Assembly (NCBI GenBank): GCA_030674185.1
Contig: CM060315.1
Coordinates: forward strand, 88,854,915 to 88,918,914
Origin: Monoplex corrugatus
Lineage: Eukaryota > Mollusca > Gastropoda > Littorinimorpha > Ranellidae
Length of the DNA: 64,000 bases
Direction of reading: 5' to 3'
In this document: piece by piece, positions 23,704 to 36,500 of the stretch
How the letters are laid out: every line of letters starts with the position of its first letter
How positions within the stretch are numbered: the first letter of the stretch is position 1
Notes under the pieces: generated by a model
The model's database searches: none
What the model saw: the letters and a program-made list of their open reading frames with translations, nothing else
What the model was told of the DNA's origin: nothing
Translations under genes and position numbers: made by a program

Positions 23704-24593
23704 CTTGTTAAGTTTGATGCTTAGAAAACTACTGTCCGTGTATCCACATTAATTGTACCTCTGAGAGATATCTAACATCCCCAGATGGAGTGGGATGGAG
23801 GTGCTTTAATGTGTTGTGTCGTCGTGTAATCCGAGCTCTGTCGTCTTCGTCATCGTAAACCTTTTGGGTATTGTGAAGGTCAGTAAGTGTGTCGTGCATG
23901 TACAGTTGAAATCCAAACGTGAGTAGTTATAAATTGAAAGATAAAATGGGGTAACAGAATTAACGTTGAATCCATCGGTGGTGCATACATAGTGATGTAG
24001 TTAGTTAGAAATTGGTGTTAACACTTAATGCTTTATACCTTTGTAATACTTTGTAGTGAATGTTAAGCTGCGCGTTAGTCAAGCAAATCGTATAGGAATT
24101 GTGCGCCGTGCAGGTAGCTGGCAAACGCTGATTGTAGACTTTAGAACGAGAACGTGATAAGTCGTGAGTCCCTAGCAGAAGAGCCATCAGAGCTATCAGA
24201 GCTTTTAATAGTCAAGCATAGCGTAGTCATTGGACAATCGAAATAAATAGCATGGCCAGCAAAGATTGAAGGCTAGGCATTGCTTGCTATAGTAGAGATG
24301 TAAGTGGAGGTTTTGTGGCATAAACGCTGTATAGCAAGCCATAAGGTTAGAATAAATGATAATTTTGAAATCTTATTTCAATTTGAAATTGTGTGCATTG
24401 ACAAATGAAATAATTGATACTTTGAAGGCCAGAATTGTAAAAAGTATTTGGTTAAACTCCAGAAATGTACATGTATGAATTATAATTTGTTAACAAAACA
24501 TGTGTAAGAATGGGGACATCGGTAATTTCAAGTAATTTCTACAAAAAGAAATTATTCTCAACACATTTGTGTAAAGATTATTGATATCTGTGA
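23704..24593. other. Unannotated region
   Basis: Moderately AT-rich; no domain-bearing frame, terminal repeat or RNA gene seen. It lies between RTE fragments of opposite orientation. Confidence 0.4.
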
Positions 24594-26236
24594 CAGACGA
24601 AGTGATACGCAAAAAGTTTAACGTACATGTTCAAAACAAATTCAGTGCTCTAGAAGACGTTTTTAACGATGACATTAAAGTCCTTTTTAGCCATAACAGA
24701 AATGAAGAACACAAACAAGAAAGAATACTGAAGGACCACTCATAATGAAGGATGAAGTAAGAGCAGCACTGGAAAAGATAAAACTGGAAAAAGCCCCAAG
24801 ACCAGACGATATTATTATAGAAATGGTAGAGATCCTAAAAGAATTTGGTATTGAAAAAATAACAGTTCTCTTAAATGAAATTTATGACACCAGAAAAATC
24901 CCCAAAGATATGTCAACATCAAGTTTCATTGCTGTTCCAAAGAAAACAGGGGCTATAGAATGTGAACTTCTTCATACAATCAGCTTGATGAGTCATGTAA
25001 CAAAAATCCTATTAAGAATAATCATGATGAGGACGAGGAATAGAATCAAAAGAGAAATAGCGGGAAAACAGTGGATTTGTCGAAGGGAAAGGAACTATTA
25101 ATGCCTATATATCCTAAGAACTATCATGGAGAGATCAGTAGAGTTGAATAAGGATTTATTTTTGTGCTTCATTGATTACACCAAGGCTTTTGATCGGGTA
25201 AGACGCGAAGAATTAATCAACCAACGAGAAAGGCTCAATATTGATGGAAAAGATCTAAGAATAATCAAAAATATATATTGGGAACAAACAGCAGCAATGA
25301 GAATAAAAACGATATAAGCTCTTTCCAACATATCAAAAGAGGGGGCAAGCAGGGCTGTGTTCTGTCACCAGATGTGTTTTCACTTTACAGCGAAACCATC
25401 ACGAGAAACCTAGAAGAATGCCTTGGTATAAAGGTTGGAGGAAGAATGATAAACAACATTCGTTATGCAGATGACACCGTGCTAACTGCAGAAAATGAAA
25501 AAGACCTACAAAACTTTGTGAATATAATAGAAATAGAAAACAAAAAAAAGGGCTGGAGCTAAATAGTAAGAAGACTGAAATCATGGTAATCAGTAAAACA
25601 CAAGAAATCCGCTCATGCAAAATAACGGCAAGTGACACAACTCTGAGACATATTGATAAGTTTAAATATCTGGAAATCTCACCAGATGGTAGATGCACAT
25701 CATAAATAGCAGCAGAATTGGCCAAGCCAAAACAGCATTCAAGAAGATGAAAAGCGTTCTTACCAACAAATGCCTATCAATTAACATCAGGAAGAGAGTT
25801 CTTGAATGTTATATAGTACCAATACTGTTGTACAGTTGTGAGGCGTGGATGGTCAACACCAAAAGTCAAAACAAAATTGAGGCAAGTGAAATGTGGCTTC
25901 TAAGAAGAATGCTGAGAGGTCCATGGACACAAAGAAAACAAACGGGATAGTCTTGATGGAGGCAGACACAAGAAGATCATTAACAAAGAAAATTAGGAAA
26001 AGAAAAGGCAGGCAACATTTCTAGGACATTATGAGGAAAGCGGAATTAGAGCTCCTGGTCACAATGGGAAAGCTAGAGGGAAAGAGAACACCAGGTAGAC
26101 CCAGGGAGAAAATATTGGACGGACTTGAAGGGTAGCGGCCGAAGACACAGAGGGTGGAAGATGTACTTGCAGCGACAGGGAATAGATTCATATGGAGGGA
26201 CATGATCGCCAATACTATGCGGCAGGGCACATGATG
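24594..26236 (+). mobile_element. RTE-type LINE copy 2, plus strand, truncated
   Basis: Begins in the linker (TDEVIRKKFNVHVQNKFSAL), with an internal deletion near 24680 that removes most of the linker. It then reads DEVRAALEKIKLEKAPRPDD, FIAVPKKTGAIECEL, LFLCFIDYTKAFDRV (motif A), GGKQGCVLSPDVFSLY (motif B), IRYADDTVL (motif C, about 25465), KFKYLEISPDG, LTNKCLSINIRKRV, LYSCEAWMVN, LRRMLRGPWTQRK and GRPREKILDGL. It ends GCGGCAGGGCACATGATGA. Several frameshifts interrupt it. It is the same family as the minus-strand copy at 20643-23083. Confidence 0.88.
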
Positions 26237-26443
26237 ATAACAAGCTCTACGCCTCCAATGTGAAGTCCACACTCCACATGAAAACTGCCTTTTACACGAA
26301 AACTGCCTCCCTAACACAGAATGCTCCTTACGTGGGAAAAAATCTTCCTTCCCCATCTTGCCAGTCTGAAACATTACCTCACCATACTGAATCCTATCCA
26401 TTCTTTTTATTATAATCCTATTGCATCAGTTGACCTGGTCATG

Positions 26444-26523
<80 letters not shown>

Positions 26524-26754
26524 ACACACACACTTACCGCATGCAAATCTCTTACTCTCACTAAAAGCACGTATATGTGAATAAATGATAAAAGAGATAA
26601 TAATAATTCTCTCTCTCACTCTCTCTGTTTCTGTCTGTCTGTCTCTCTCTCTCACAGACAGAAACAAACAGACAGACAGACAGACAGACAGATAGACAGA
26701 CAGGCAAACTGACAGACAGACAGACAGACAGACACAAATACAGAGAGAGCTCAC
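26237..26754. repeat. Spacer with (AC)n and (CT)/(GACA)n tracts
   Basis: Holds about 200 bp of unassigned sequence, a (CA)n run (26444-26533), a (CT)n/(TCTG)n tract (about 26608-26655) and a (GACA)n tract (about 26655-26735). The last ends directly at the 3' side of the fucosyltransferase exon 3 donor. I could not identify the missing terminal exon here. Confidence 0.8.
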
Positions 26755-27438
26755 CGATTGCAAAGGACAGGAATCATCACCCACCCAGCCCCTGAAATCG
26801 GAATAGACTTGAGGCACCCTGGACTGATTGTGAAGAGCGGCACACATCTGGCACCAGTTGGCGAGTTGATCTGGCAACCGGATGTAGTGCTTTTTCCACA
26901 AGAAGAAGGAGTTGTAGAGGTCTCTATCAGACCCCACACGCAACACGAACATTGCTAGCTCCTCCACAGATGTGAAGTTATCCACATCGATGTAAGATCC
27001 AGGGATAGCAACTTGGGAATAATCTGCACCCCCGCTAACGATTGGGATCTGATTCCTGCCTATTGCACGCCAGTATTTCTCCGTCACATAGTCCCGACAG
27101 TAGCCGTTCTCAAAGGACAGGACAAACTTGTAGCGGCTGAGGAGATCGCTGCACGCTTTGGTGCCCTGACTGCAGGTGTACTTCCCGCAAGCCCCGTACG
27201 TATCAATAGGGAGATGCTTCTGGAGTGCTGTGGCCAGTTTGTAGCGCTGACTATAGTTGATGCAGTTACTAGCTGCCCAGAACACCATCAGGTCGTGGAG
27301 ACTGAAAGGGTCCTCTGCGAGGTTGTCGTGCTGTGCCCTGATTGGGATATTCTGACGGATGGCCTGATCGTCCCAGAAGCTGGTTTGAATGGCAAAGGGT
27401 GTTGCTGGTTCATGAGGGGTGTGGTGCTGGTCACCTGA
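26755..27438 (-). CDS. Fucosyltransferase exon 3: GDP-fucose-binding catalytic domain
   Basis: Starts in phase 0 at 27438 after CTTCAG and runs 228 codons to the donor TCG|GTGAGC. It contains VFWAASNC, LPIDTYGACG, then the GT10 signature SFENGYCRDYVTEKYWRAI followed by IPIVSGGADYSQVAIPGSYI and DVDNFTSVEELA. This is the donor-binding motif of the family (F-E-N-S/G-x-C-x-D-Y-x-T-E-K). The C-terminal part has WCQMCAALHNQ and VYSDFRGW...DSCPLQS, close to the natural C-terminus of the family. Reading on past the donor leads into simple repeat, so a short last exon is expected downstream. Confidence 0.9.
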
Positions 27439-27890
27439 CTGAAGATACAGTGATTTTAACCCTTTAACTCCTGCACCCTATCTGCCAGCTGCAAAAACTT
27501 AACCCTTTACTGATAGATAGGCTGAGAGAGTAAAAGTATTAAGTTTTTGCTTTGCCATCATGACTGACAATACAAGATGCTGGTGGATAGGATGAGGGAG
27601 TCAAATGATTAAGAGTAAACATGTGGACACAGAAGACAGTTGGACAGGCAGGTGTAAGTGCTTGACAGATGGACAGACTCACCAACAGTCCAGACACTCA
27701 GAGACAAATACATCTTGAATGGTGCTATCTTCTTAAACACCATGGACTCACTGAACAGTATACATGTACAAGACAGATGTAACGTATACAGAATCACTGA
27801 TATCATTCCCTCACTCTCACACACAAAGACACACACACACATCAAACATACACACACACATACACACACACACATCGCACACACAAACAT

Positions 27891-27985
<95 letters not shown>

Positions 27986-30900
27986 TCACATATACACACA
28001 CACACAAACACGCACACACATATAAGAATACTTCATTCGTATACACTCCTGCACACACAAATGAATACAAACTCACAATCTAACCAGACATAAACAAGTA
28101 TTCCTAAGGTCATAGATACATACACACATAAATATTTACATCATGCCAAATAATCAGTTGTTAAAAGTGACAGCACGTATTGGTGGAGGAATAATGATGA
28201 TACCAATCAACAACAGAAGGCCTGGGTGAACAGGTAAGTGTATAACAGTGACATAGAATTATAAAGAATGGACAGATCCCTTAGATCAGCTGGCAGTGAT
28301 TGCAAAACAGATAATGCAAAGAAACTGAAGGCACGTTCACCAGCTAACTTCAGGTCACATTCTGGTACCATAAGAAGTCTTTGCTTTGAGAATCGCAGGA
28401 TGTGTGATGTTTGATACTTGCGGTGTAAATATGTAAGGTGTTAGAGATCCATCAAAATAACGACATACAAGGCTTGCAATTTTACAATGGCAGCGAGATT
28501 TCATTGGTAAGCAGTGGAGCTCTCTGAATGGTGGTGTTAAGTGATCATGCTTTCTTGTCTGCATGATAAGATATGCTGCATTATTCTGAATCCTTTACAA
28601 TCGAGAGACTTGCTCAAGTAATTACAAAGTCATGGAGCCAGACCAAACGAGAAAACCCACAAGAAGGAAACCATCATCACAGCCCTCCACAAACAGCTCC
28701 CACAAACCACATACACCCCAAACCCCTCACACCGACCACTGGCACTTAAGACCCCATCTTGAATTTACCTCAGGCAGAGATGATGCCTCGGTCCTGGGTT
28801 CAACCCCCCTGTGGGTCACGTGAATGTTAGGTGGCCCATTGCTTAACCCTTTGCCCCCTCACCCTATCCACCAGCATCCTGCACCATCATCAATGACAGC
28901 AAAGCCAAAAGAAAATAATCCTTTGATTCCTCACCCTATCTACCGGCTTCCCACAGAAAGCTGGTGGACAGGTGAGGGAATCAAGAGTTAAATTTGTGCA
29001 GTTGGTGGATAGGGTGTGAGAATCAAAGGGTTACAAGTTGACCATGCGACAGTTGTAGGTTCCACCATCACGGGCCACAGCATTTTAAGTGGGTTGGCTG
29101 GTTCTTGTAAAATGAGTTGTGACATCTACATCTCATGTCTTGAGCTCAACCTCAGTCCGCAAAATAAAAACTGGCTTGTTTGCTGTCCATCTGAAATGTT
29201 CCAATCATTCTGACGGTGTCAGCGCTTGTTTGCTGTCCATCTGAAATGTTCCAATCATTGTGATGGTGTCAGCTTACTATTCCATAAGTCCCGTTCTCTC
29301 CCACTCCATTTCAAGATCTTGCCGGCACATTAGAAAATGTAAGTAATTTTACATATTTAGGCTCCAATTAGGCTCTATAGAAACAATGGTCAGGACACCC
29401 ACACAGTAAGTGCACCGCCACTCAAGAAAGCAATGGCAAACTACTTGTTTTAATCACTTGCCAAGAACTGCATAAAAATGACACAAAAGGAGAAAAGAAA
29501 ATATCATAGTTCTGGTTTCTTTGGGACCACCAGGTAGGAGTAGGACTCAAGTGCTACTGGGGAGGGAGGATCCATAGATGCGAAAGGTAGCTGTGATGAC
29601 GGTACTTCACCTGAATGTCGTTACTGGAAGCAACGTGTCGAGACTCCTCAAAAAAGAGAAAAAGAAGAAGGAAACAAAAAAGGAAGAACATCATCAGAAT
29701 TGGCACTTGGAATGTTCAGACTATGCTGGAGACAGGGAAATTAAGTCTCTTGGTAAAGGAGTTAAATAGGAGCCAAATGAATATCACTGGCCTTAATGAA
29801 GTAAGATGGAGATGAGAGGGCAAAGTTTTGCATAGTGACCATACAATTGTCTATAGTGGAAATGAAAAGGGTGGATCTAATGGAGGTACACTTGTACTAG
29901 ACAAAGAACATGCTGCAGCAATGAAAAGCTTTAACACAATCAGCGACCGCATTCTCTCTGTGTGAAACTAAATACCAAACACCACATTCTCAACATCATA
30001 CAAGTGTTATGCACCAACATCCACTAGCTCTGATGAGGAATTTGAACAGTTTTATAATTATCTTCCAACTGTCAAAGATGAGATACCAAGAAGGGAAGGT
30101 TGTATCATAATAGGCGACCTCAATGCAAAAGTTGGTGAAGGTGATGACAGAGAGTGTGGAATAGGCCCCTGCAGACTGGGAGAAAGAAATGAAAGAGGTG
30201 ACATGTTGGCATCCTTCTGTCGAGCAAATGAGCTTCAGATTACTAACACCCTCTTGAAGCAGCCAGTCAGAAGGCGTTGTACCTGAATATCACCATGAGA
30301 CAGAGTGAGGAACCAAGTAGATTACATAATGATCGATAGAAGATGGAAATAGCAGTTTTAAACTCAAAGGCCTTGCCAGGCACAGACTGTGCCAGAGACT
30401 ACATTCTTGTCTCACTGAAAATCAGATTGAAAGCTATGAAAATTTCGAAAAATAAACCGCCCCCTAAATTTGACACTGAAAAGCTAGAAGATCCAGACTC
30501 TGCCTCATATTTTCAAATTCAAACAAGTTATCGTTTTTCATAGCTACTAGAAACATAAGCAGAAAATGATAAATTGCCAGAAGAAATTTGGACTGACATG
30601 AAAAACGTCTATACTGACGCAGCAGAAGAAAAACTAGGAAGGAAAAAACGAAAGAAAGCAAATCCATTTATAAGTGATGAGGTGATGGAATTAGCCAAAG
30701 AAAAAAGTAATGCCCGCAAATCAGGCAAAAGAGAAGAATACTTAAGACTAAAGAGACAAATCAAAAGCAAATTCGAAAAGACAAGAAAAACTGGCTGGAA
30801 CAAGAATGTGCAAAGATAAATGAACACAACGAAAAAGGAAAATCAAGAGAACTCTTTCAGCAGGTTAGATCAGTCAAACAAAACAAGCTTCAAGCCAAAA

Positions 30901-33508
30901 ATCAGTGTGTCAATACCTTAGATGGAACTACGCTAACTGAGCCAGAAGACATTCTAAAAAGACGGCATAAATACAGCAAAACCTTATTCAATGGTCAAGA
31001 ACAAACTAAACCTCAAAATGATAGAGTTCAATTTTGACACAGCACTGAGTTAGTGCCAGAACCCCTCATCAGTGAAGCTGAAGCAGACATCAAAGAGCTT
31101 AAATGCAGAAAGTCACGTGACCTCGTTAACATTTCAGAACTGTTGAAACATTCAGGAGAAGGTGGGCTGAAAGTCATGCATTACCTATGCTGTAAAATAT
31201 GGAAGACTGGTCAGTGGACAACAGACTGTAAGTCACAAGAATTTGTCACGCTCCATAAGAGCGAAAATTTAAAAGATTGCAATAATTAGAGGACAATAGC
31301 CCTTATTTGTCATGCAAATAAGATCCTGCTGATCATAATCTTAAACAGGATGAAAAAAGTAGAGTTTGAACTACCAGACTATAAGGCAGGTTACAGAACA
31401 AACAGAGGAACAACAGAGATGTTATTTGTGCTTCAAAACATCATTTAGAAAGTGAAAAGTACGAATGAAGAACTTTTTATTATCTTCACAGACTATAGCA
31501 AAGCCTTTGACAGCATAATCTACCAGCATCTTTTTGACATAATGCATAAAATGGGCTTTTTAAAACACATCATCTCACTAATTTCCTCACTTTATGAAGA
31601 CCAAAAGAGAACTATCAGATGGGACAATCAAAAATGTGAATTATTCAGTATCTCGAAAGGATTCAGGCAAGGATGCATCCTATCACCTCACCTTTTCAAC
31701 ATATGTATATACAGAGCAAGTAATGAGAGAGTCTGATATTGAAGACATGGGTCTTAAGATAGGTGGTAGAACTATAACAATTCTGTGCTACGCTGATGAT
31801 ACAGCACTACCAGCCGACAACATCACTAGCATGAAGACAAAGTAGATGAAACAGGAAGAAGAGCCGATCTCAAGCTTAATGCCAAAAAGACAAAAGTACT
31901 GTATGTTGCCAGAATCAGTTGCCAAACAGAGCAAGAAATAAAGACAGATACAACGCCTTTAGAAAATGTCAAATATTTTAAATATCTAAGCTCAGTCAAA
32001 ACAAACCATGGATCATGTACCAAAGATATAAAAACAAGAATAGGCATGGCTAAAAGCAGAATGATCCAACTACACAACATCTGGAAAGAAAGATCGCAGC
32101 ATTCCTCTCCATCTAAAAGTGAAAATACTGAAATGCCTCGTATGGCCGTCATGTTATATGACTGCAAATCCTGGACACAAAGTATTGATGATGACAAAAG
32201 AAATGAAGCAGCTGAGATGTGTTTTTTAGGCGGCTGCTCTGGGTCAGCTGGACAGATAGATGAACAAATGAAAGCATACTAAACGAACTGGATACAGCAA
32301 GAAAACTTCTGTCATTAATAAATGAAAGAAAATTACGATATGAAGGCCATGCGCTACAAAACCAAGAGACTGACTTTATGAAGACTGTCCTCAAGGCAAA
32401 AAGGAAAAGAGACAGACCACCGGCTTCTCTCACTGGCAACATCACCGAATCCAGTGGCACGAGAATCCATGAAGTCAGCAGGGCCAGCAAAGACCGGAAC
32501 AAACTGAGGGGGATAACCCTGTCAGTGTCATTGACTGCAGTGGCCAACATTGCACCTGGTGATGCCAACAGGTGAGACTCCATTAATACTTATGACAGCA
32601 CCTGTACTGAAACCATCAAAATAAGAGTAGAAATGGCAAAACAGAAAATCATCCAACTCAGTCACATTTAGAAAGACAGAAGTACACAAACAGCCCTTAA
32701 AATCAAAATTTTAAAATGTCTGAGCACGCCAGCAATGTTACATGGCTGTGAAGCCTGGAATGCAGAAATGCAAATCAAAATAATATTGAAGCAGCAGAGA
32801 TGTAATTCTACAGACAGCTTCTAAGAGTCAAATGGACCGATAAGAGCTAGAGAACAACTGAAAGCATTCTGAACCAACTCAGATCATATCCACTGGTGGC
32901 AGAAATCAACAAAAGAAAAATGAGACACATCAGCCATGGAACCCACAACACCAACACAACCCTAATGACAACAGTTTTACAAGGAAAAGTTGAAGCCAAA
33001 AGAAATCCAGGCAGATCAACCACCTGTATAAACAACACCACCAACATCAGTGGTTTCAAGGTCTACGAAGTAGTACAGAAAGGTCAAGACTGGAGTAAAT
33101 GGAGAAGAGTTAGGTGATAGGTTTTTGCACAAGTTCAAGGCGTCTTGACAAATGGCAGTTTGGGTGGAGCACATACAGAATTGTCCAAGTGTAAAGAATC
33201 CCTCCTGAATGAAGGCAATTGTAGGCTCCGGCAGACAGAAATCTGTTCTTACCTTGTCGGAGGAAGGCAACAGGTGGGTAAAGTGACCATAGGGGGAGAA
33301 GATGTCGCGTCTGAGCGGTACCATGAGGTCCAGTTGAACACATTGTTGAACTCCTCTTCCTTGATGTCAATATAATATGGAGGCTCAGACCCGTGGACAA
33401 TCCACACCTGTTGATATACATCTCACAGTCATAACAATTTTATGATAGAAGTTAGTGTCTTAAGACCAGATGCTCTCTCTCTCTCCCCCCTCTCTCTATA
33501 TATATACA

Positions 33509-33539
<31 letters not shown>

Positions 33540-36500
33540 GCACACACACACACACACGCCACACACACACACATATGTATGTATGCACATATAGATACAC
33601 AGAGAGAGAGAAAGAGAGATTTACTACAGCCAGTCTGTCCCTAAGGGAGTAAACACTGGAAAAAAATCACCCTACTGCCTTGTAGGTTGTCGTGAGAACG
33701 ACAAAGGCTATCGGACAGACCGTACACAAACCGATAGAAGGCAACGGGAAATCACCATCGTACTTTCACAAGTCGAATCATGGCCAGACAAAACAAGGAA
33801 AAAGAGGATAACGACGTAAATAGAGGCTCCTATGGAGTACCTACGTCGGTAGGGACCCTCATGCTGCACAGGTGACACAGGACCGTCAGCAAGCCACTGC
33901 GTTTAATCTAAAAAAACAACAACCAAAATCGCAACAGGGAATGTGAGGACATTGTTGCAAAAGGGAAAATTAAAGAATGTCAAAATGGAAATGGAAAGGC
34001 TTAACATTAGTTTTTTAGGATTAGGGGAAGTGAGATGGAAGGGGGCAGGCATGATAACATCAGGAGAGCATACAATAACATATTCTGGTGGAAACACACA
34101 CGAAAGAGGACTTGGCATCATAACTGACAGGGACAAACCAAAAGCAGTTAAGGGATATTGGGATATGTCCGAGAGTTTTGCTGGTTAAATTGGATGGCAA
34201 GCCATTTGATATCAACATCATCCAGGTGTATGCACCAACATCCGCAAGTACTCAAGACGAAATTGACAAGTACTATGAAGTATTAGAGATGTCCAAGGCT
34301 CAATGTAAATCACAAGAAGTTACAACAATAATGGGAGATTTTAATGCTAAAGTGGGACAGGATAGGGTGAGGATATAGTTGGACCTCAAGGCCTTGGTAC
34401 ACAAAATGAAAGGGAGGGAAACTTGTAGAATGGGCACAGATGAATGAGTTCATAGTAGGAAACACCTGGTTTGAGCAGCCTAATAGAGGAAAGTGGACAT
34501 GGATGAGTCCAGGAGATAATACCAAAATTCAAATTGACTACATCCTGATCAAGAAAAGAGTAGACAGAAAAGCAAAAAACGAACTGGATGACAAAAGAAA
34601 TTATAGGCTTGATGGAAGAACGGAGGAAGGCAAAGGGAAAGGAGGAAAGATACAGGAAGATAAACAAAGAAATCAGGAATAGGTGCAATGAAGCTAAGGA
34701 AGCTTGGCTGAAAACAAAGTGCAAAGAAATAGAATACCGACACAAAACAGATCCTAGATCCTAGGGGTATGTACAGAAGAACTGAAGAAATTGTCCACAG
34801 GAAAAAGACATCCACATCAATTGGTTGCTTAAAATCGAAAGATAGTACGCTTATCATGGAAAAAGACAAAATATTAGACAGATGGGGAGAATACATTAAA
34901 GATCTTTTTGAAGATGACAGAAACGAAGAACACATTATAAGAAAGAACGTTGATGACCACCCATAATGAAAGATGAAGTTAGAGCAGCAATGAAAAAGAT
35001 GAAACCAGGAAAAGCCCCAGGACCAGACAAAATTACTACAGAGATGATTGAAGCCCTGGAGGAATTTGGTATTGAAAAATTAAGTCCTCCTTAATGAAAT
35101 TTATGACACTGGAAAAATCCCCAAAGAAATGTCAAAATGAATTTTCATTGCTGTTCCAAAGAAAACAGGGGCTATAGAATGCGAACTCTATCACACAATC
35201 AGCTTGATGAGTCATGTAACAAATATCATGTTGAGAATAATCATGATGATTGCAGAAAATGAAAGGGACCTACAAAACCTTGTGAATATAATAGAAATAG
35301 AAAGCAAAAGTAAAGGGATGGAGCTAAATAGCAAGAAGACTGAAGTCATGGTAATCAGTAAAAAACATGAAAGCCCCTCAAGCAAAATAACAGCAAACGG
35401 CACGACCTTGAGACAGGTTGATAAGTTTAAATATCTGGGAACGATCATCTCACCAGACAGCAGATGCACATCAGAAATAGCCAGCAGAATCGACCGAGCC
35501 AAAACAACATCCAAGAAGATGATGAGCATTCTTACCAACAAATGCCTATCAATGAACTCAGGAAGACAGTTCTAGAATGTTATATATGTAACAGAGTGCC
35601 TTGCTCTGTTACGATCTTTCCCCATTTACCTACAATGCTCAAAGGCAACACCGTGTAGTGTGCTTGCCTAGATCAAAAACGCCTTGCGTTCTCTTGGTCA
35701 AATTGTACTGTTATCTCACAGCCTCTGCCTACCCATAACTATGCATTGAACATTCCAAAGGTCTAACCAATACATGACGCATATAGATAACACACTGCTA
35801 AACAATGAGCAGATCTACAATGTGTACATGTATTCTGAAGCGGGGGCCTACGACAAGATTTTGTCGTCATCTCCAGTCAGTATTACGTTGTCGTCCTACA
35901 GAACGTAGAGGAGACAGTCTTTAATCTATGCCGCCTCCAGCCAATTGTAGTACAACCACCGTCCTAATAGCCATTGTGTGACCCGCGGAAACCCACGTAC
36001 AATGACCGCAGGTTATGTTGCGGTTGTATGGAGCCCCGGGGCGGACAGTCTTTGTTTCATGCCGCCCTTCGGTGTTTGTGGCGTAATAGCCAATAGCCAC
36101 CAACAAAACCACCAGACGAGTATGCCGGTTGTGTGTACCGAGGCACTGCACTTATGTAAGACCTCCATTAATTAGACCTCCATTAATTTCAAACAGAGTT
36201 GACTTTTCGCCACGCCCCAAGTGTTGATTGATTGGGTAGGTGAGAACAACCAATCAGACCTTATTATCTGAAAGGTTTGAAAGTATGACCATGCTCTGTT
36301 CTCAGAGTACAAAATTAACAAGGCGCATCATAGCGTGTGCTTTTCCACCGCCACTCTCAGTCTCACCAGAGGTGCCCTTTCCTGCCACCACTCTTGGTCT
36401 CACAGCAGGTGTTAAAACTTCACGGCGTTACTGTAGTAAGTTCTGGATTCTTATCACTTTATTATTCATTGTCATTTGCAGTAAGCTTAGACTTTAGTGC

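Noticed and set aside
26250..26440. Terminal fucosyltransferase exon after a TTTCAG acceptor near 26370
   Set aside because: The following frame has no family-like residues and runs on into LINE sequence without a nearby stop.
28780..28810. tRNA gene suggested by a GGGTTCAACCC-like word
   Set aside because: No matching acceptor stem, A-box or cloverleaf could be drawn around it.
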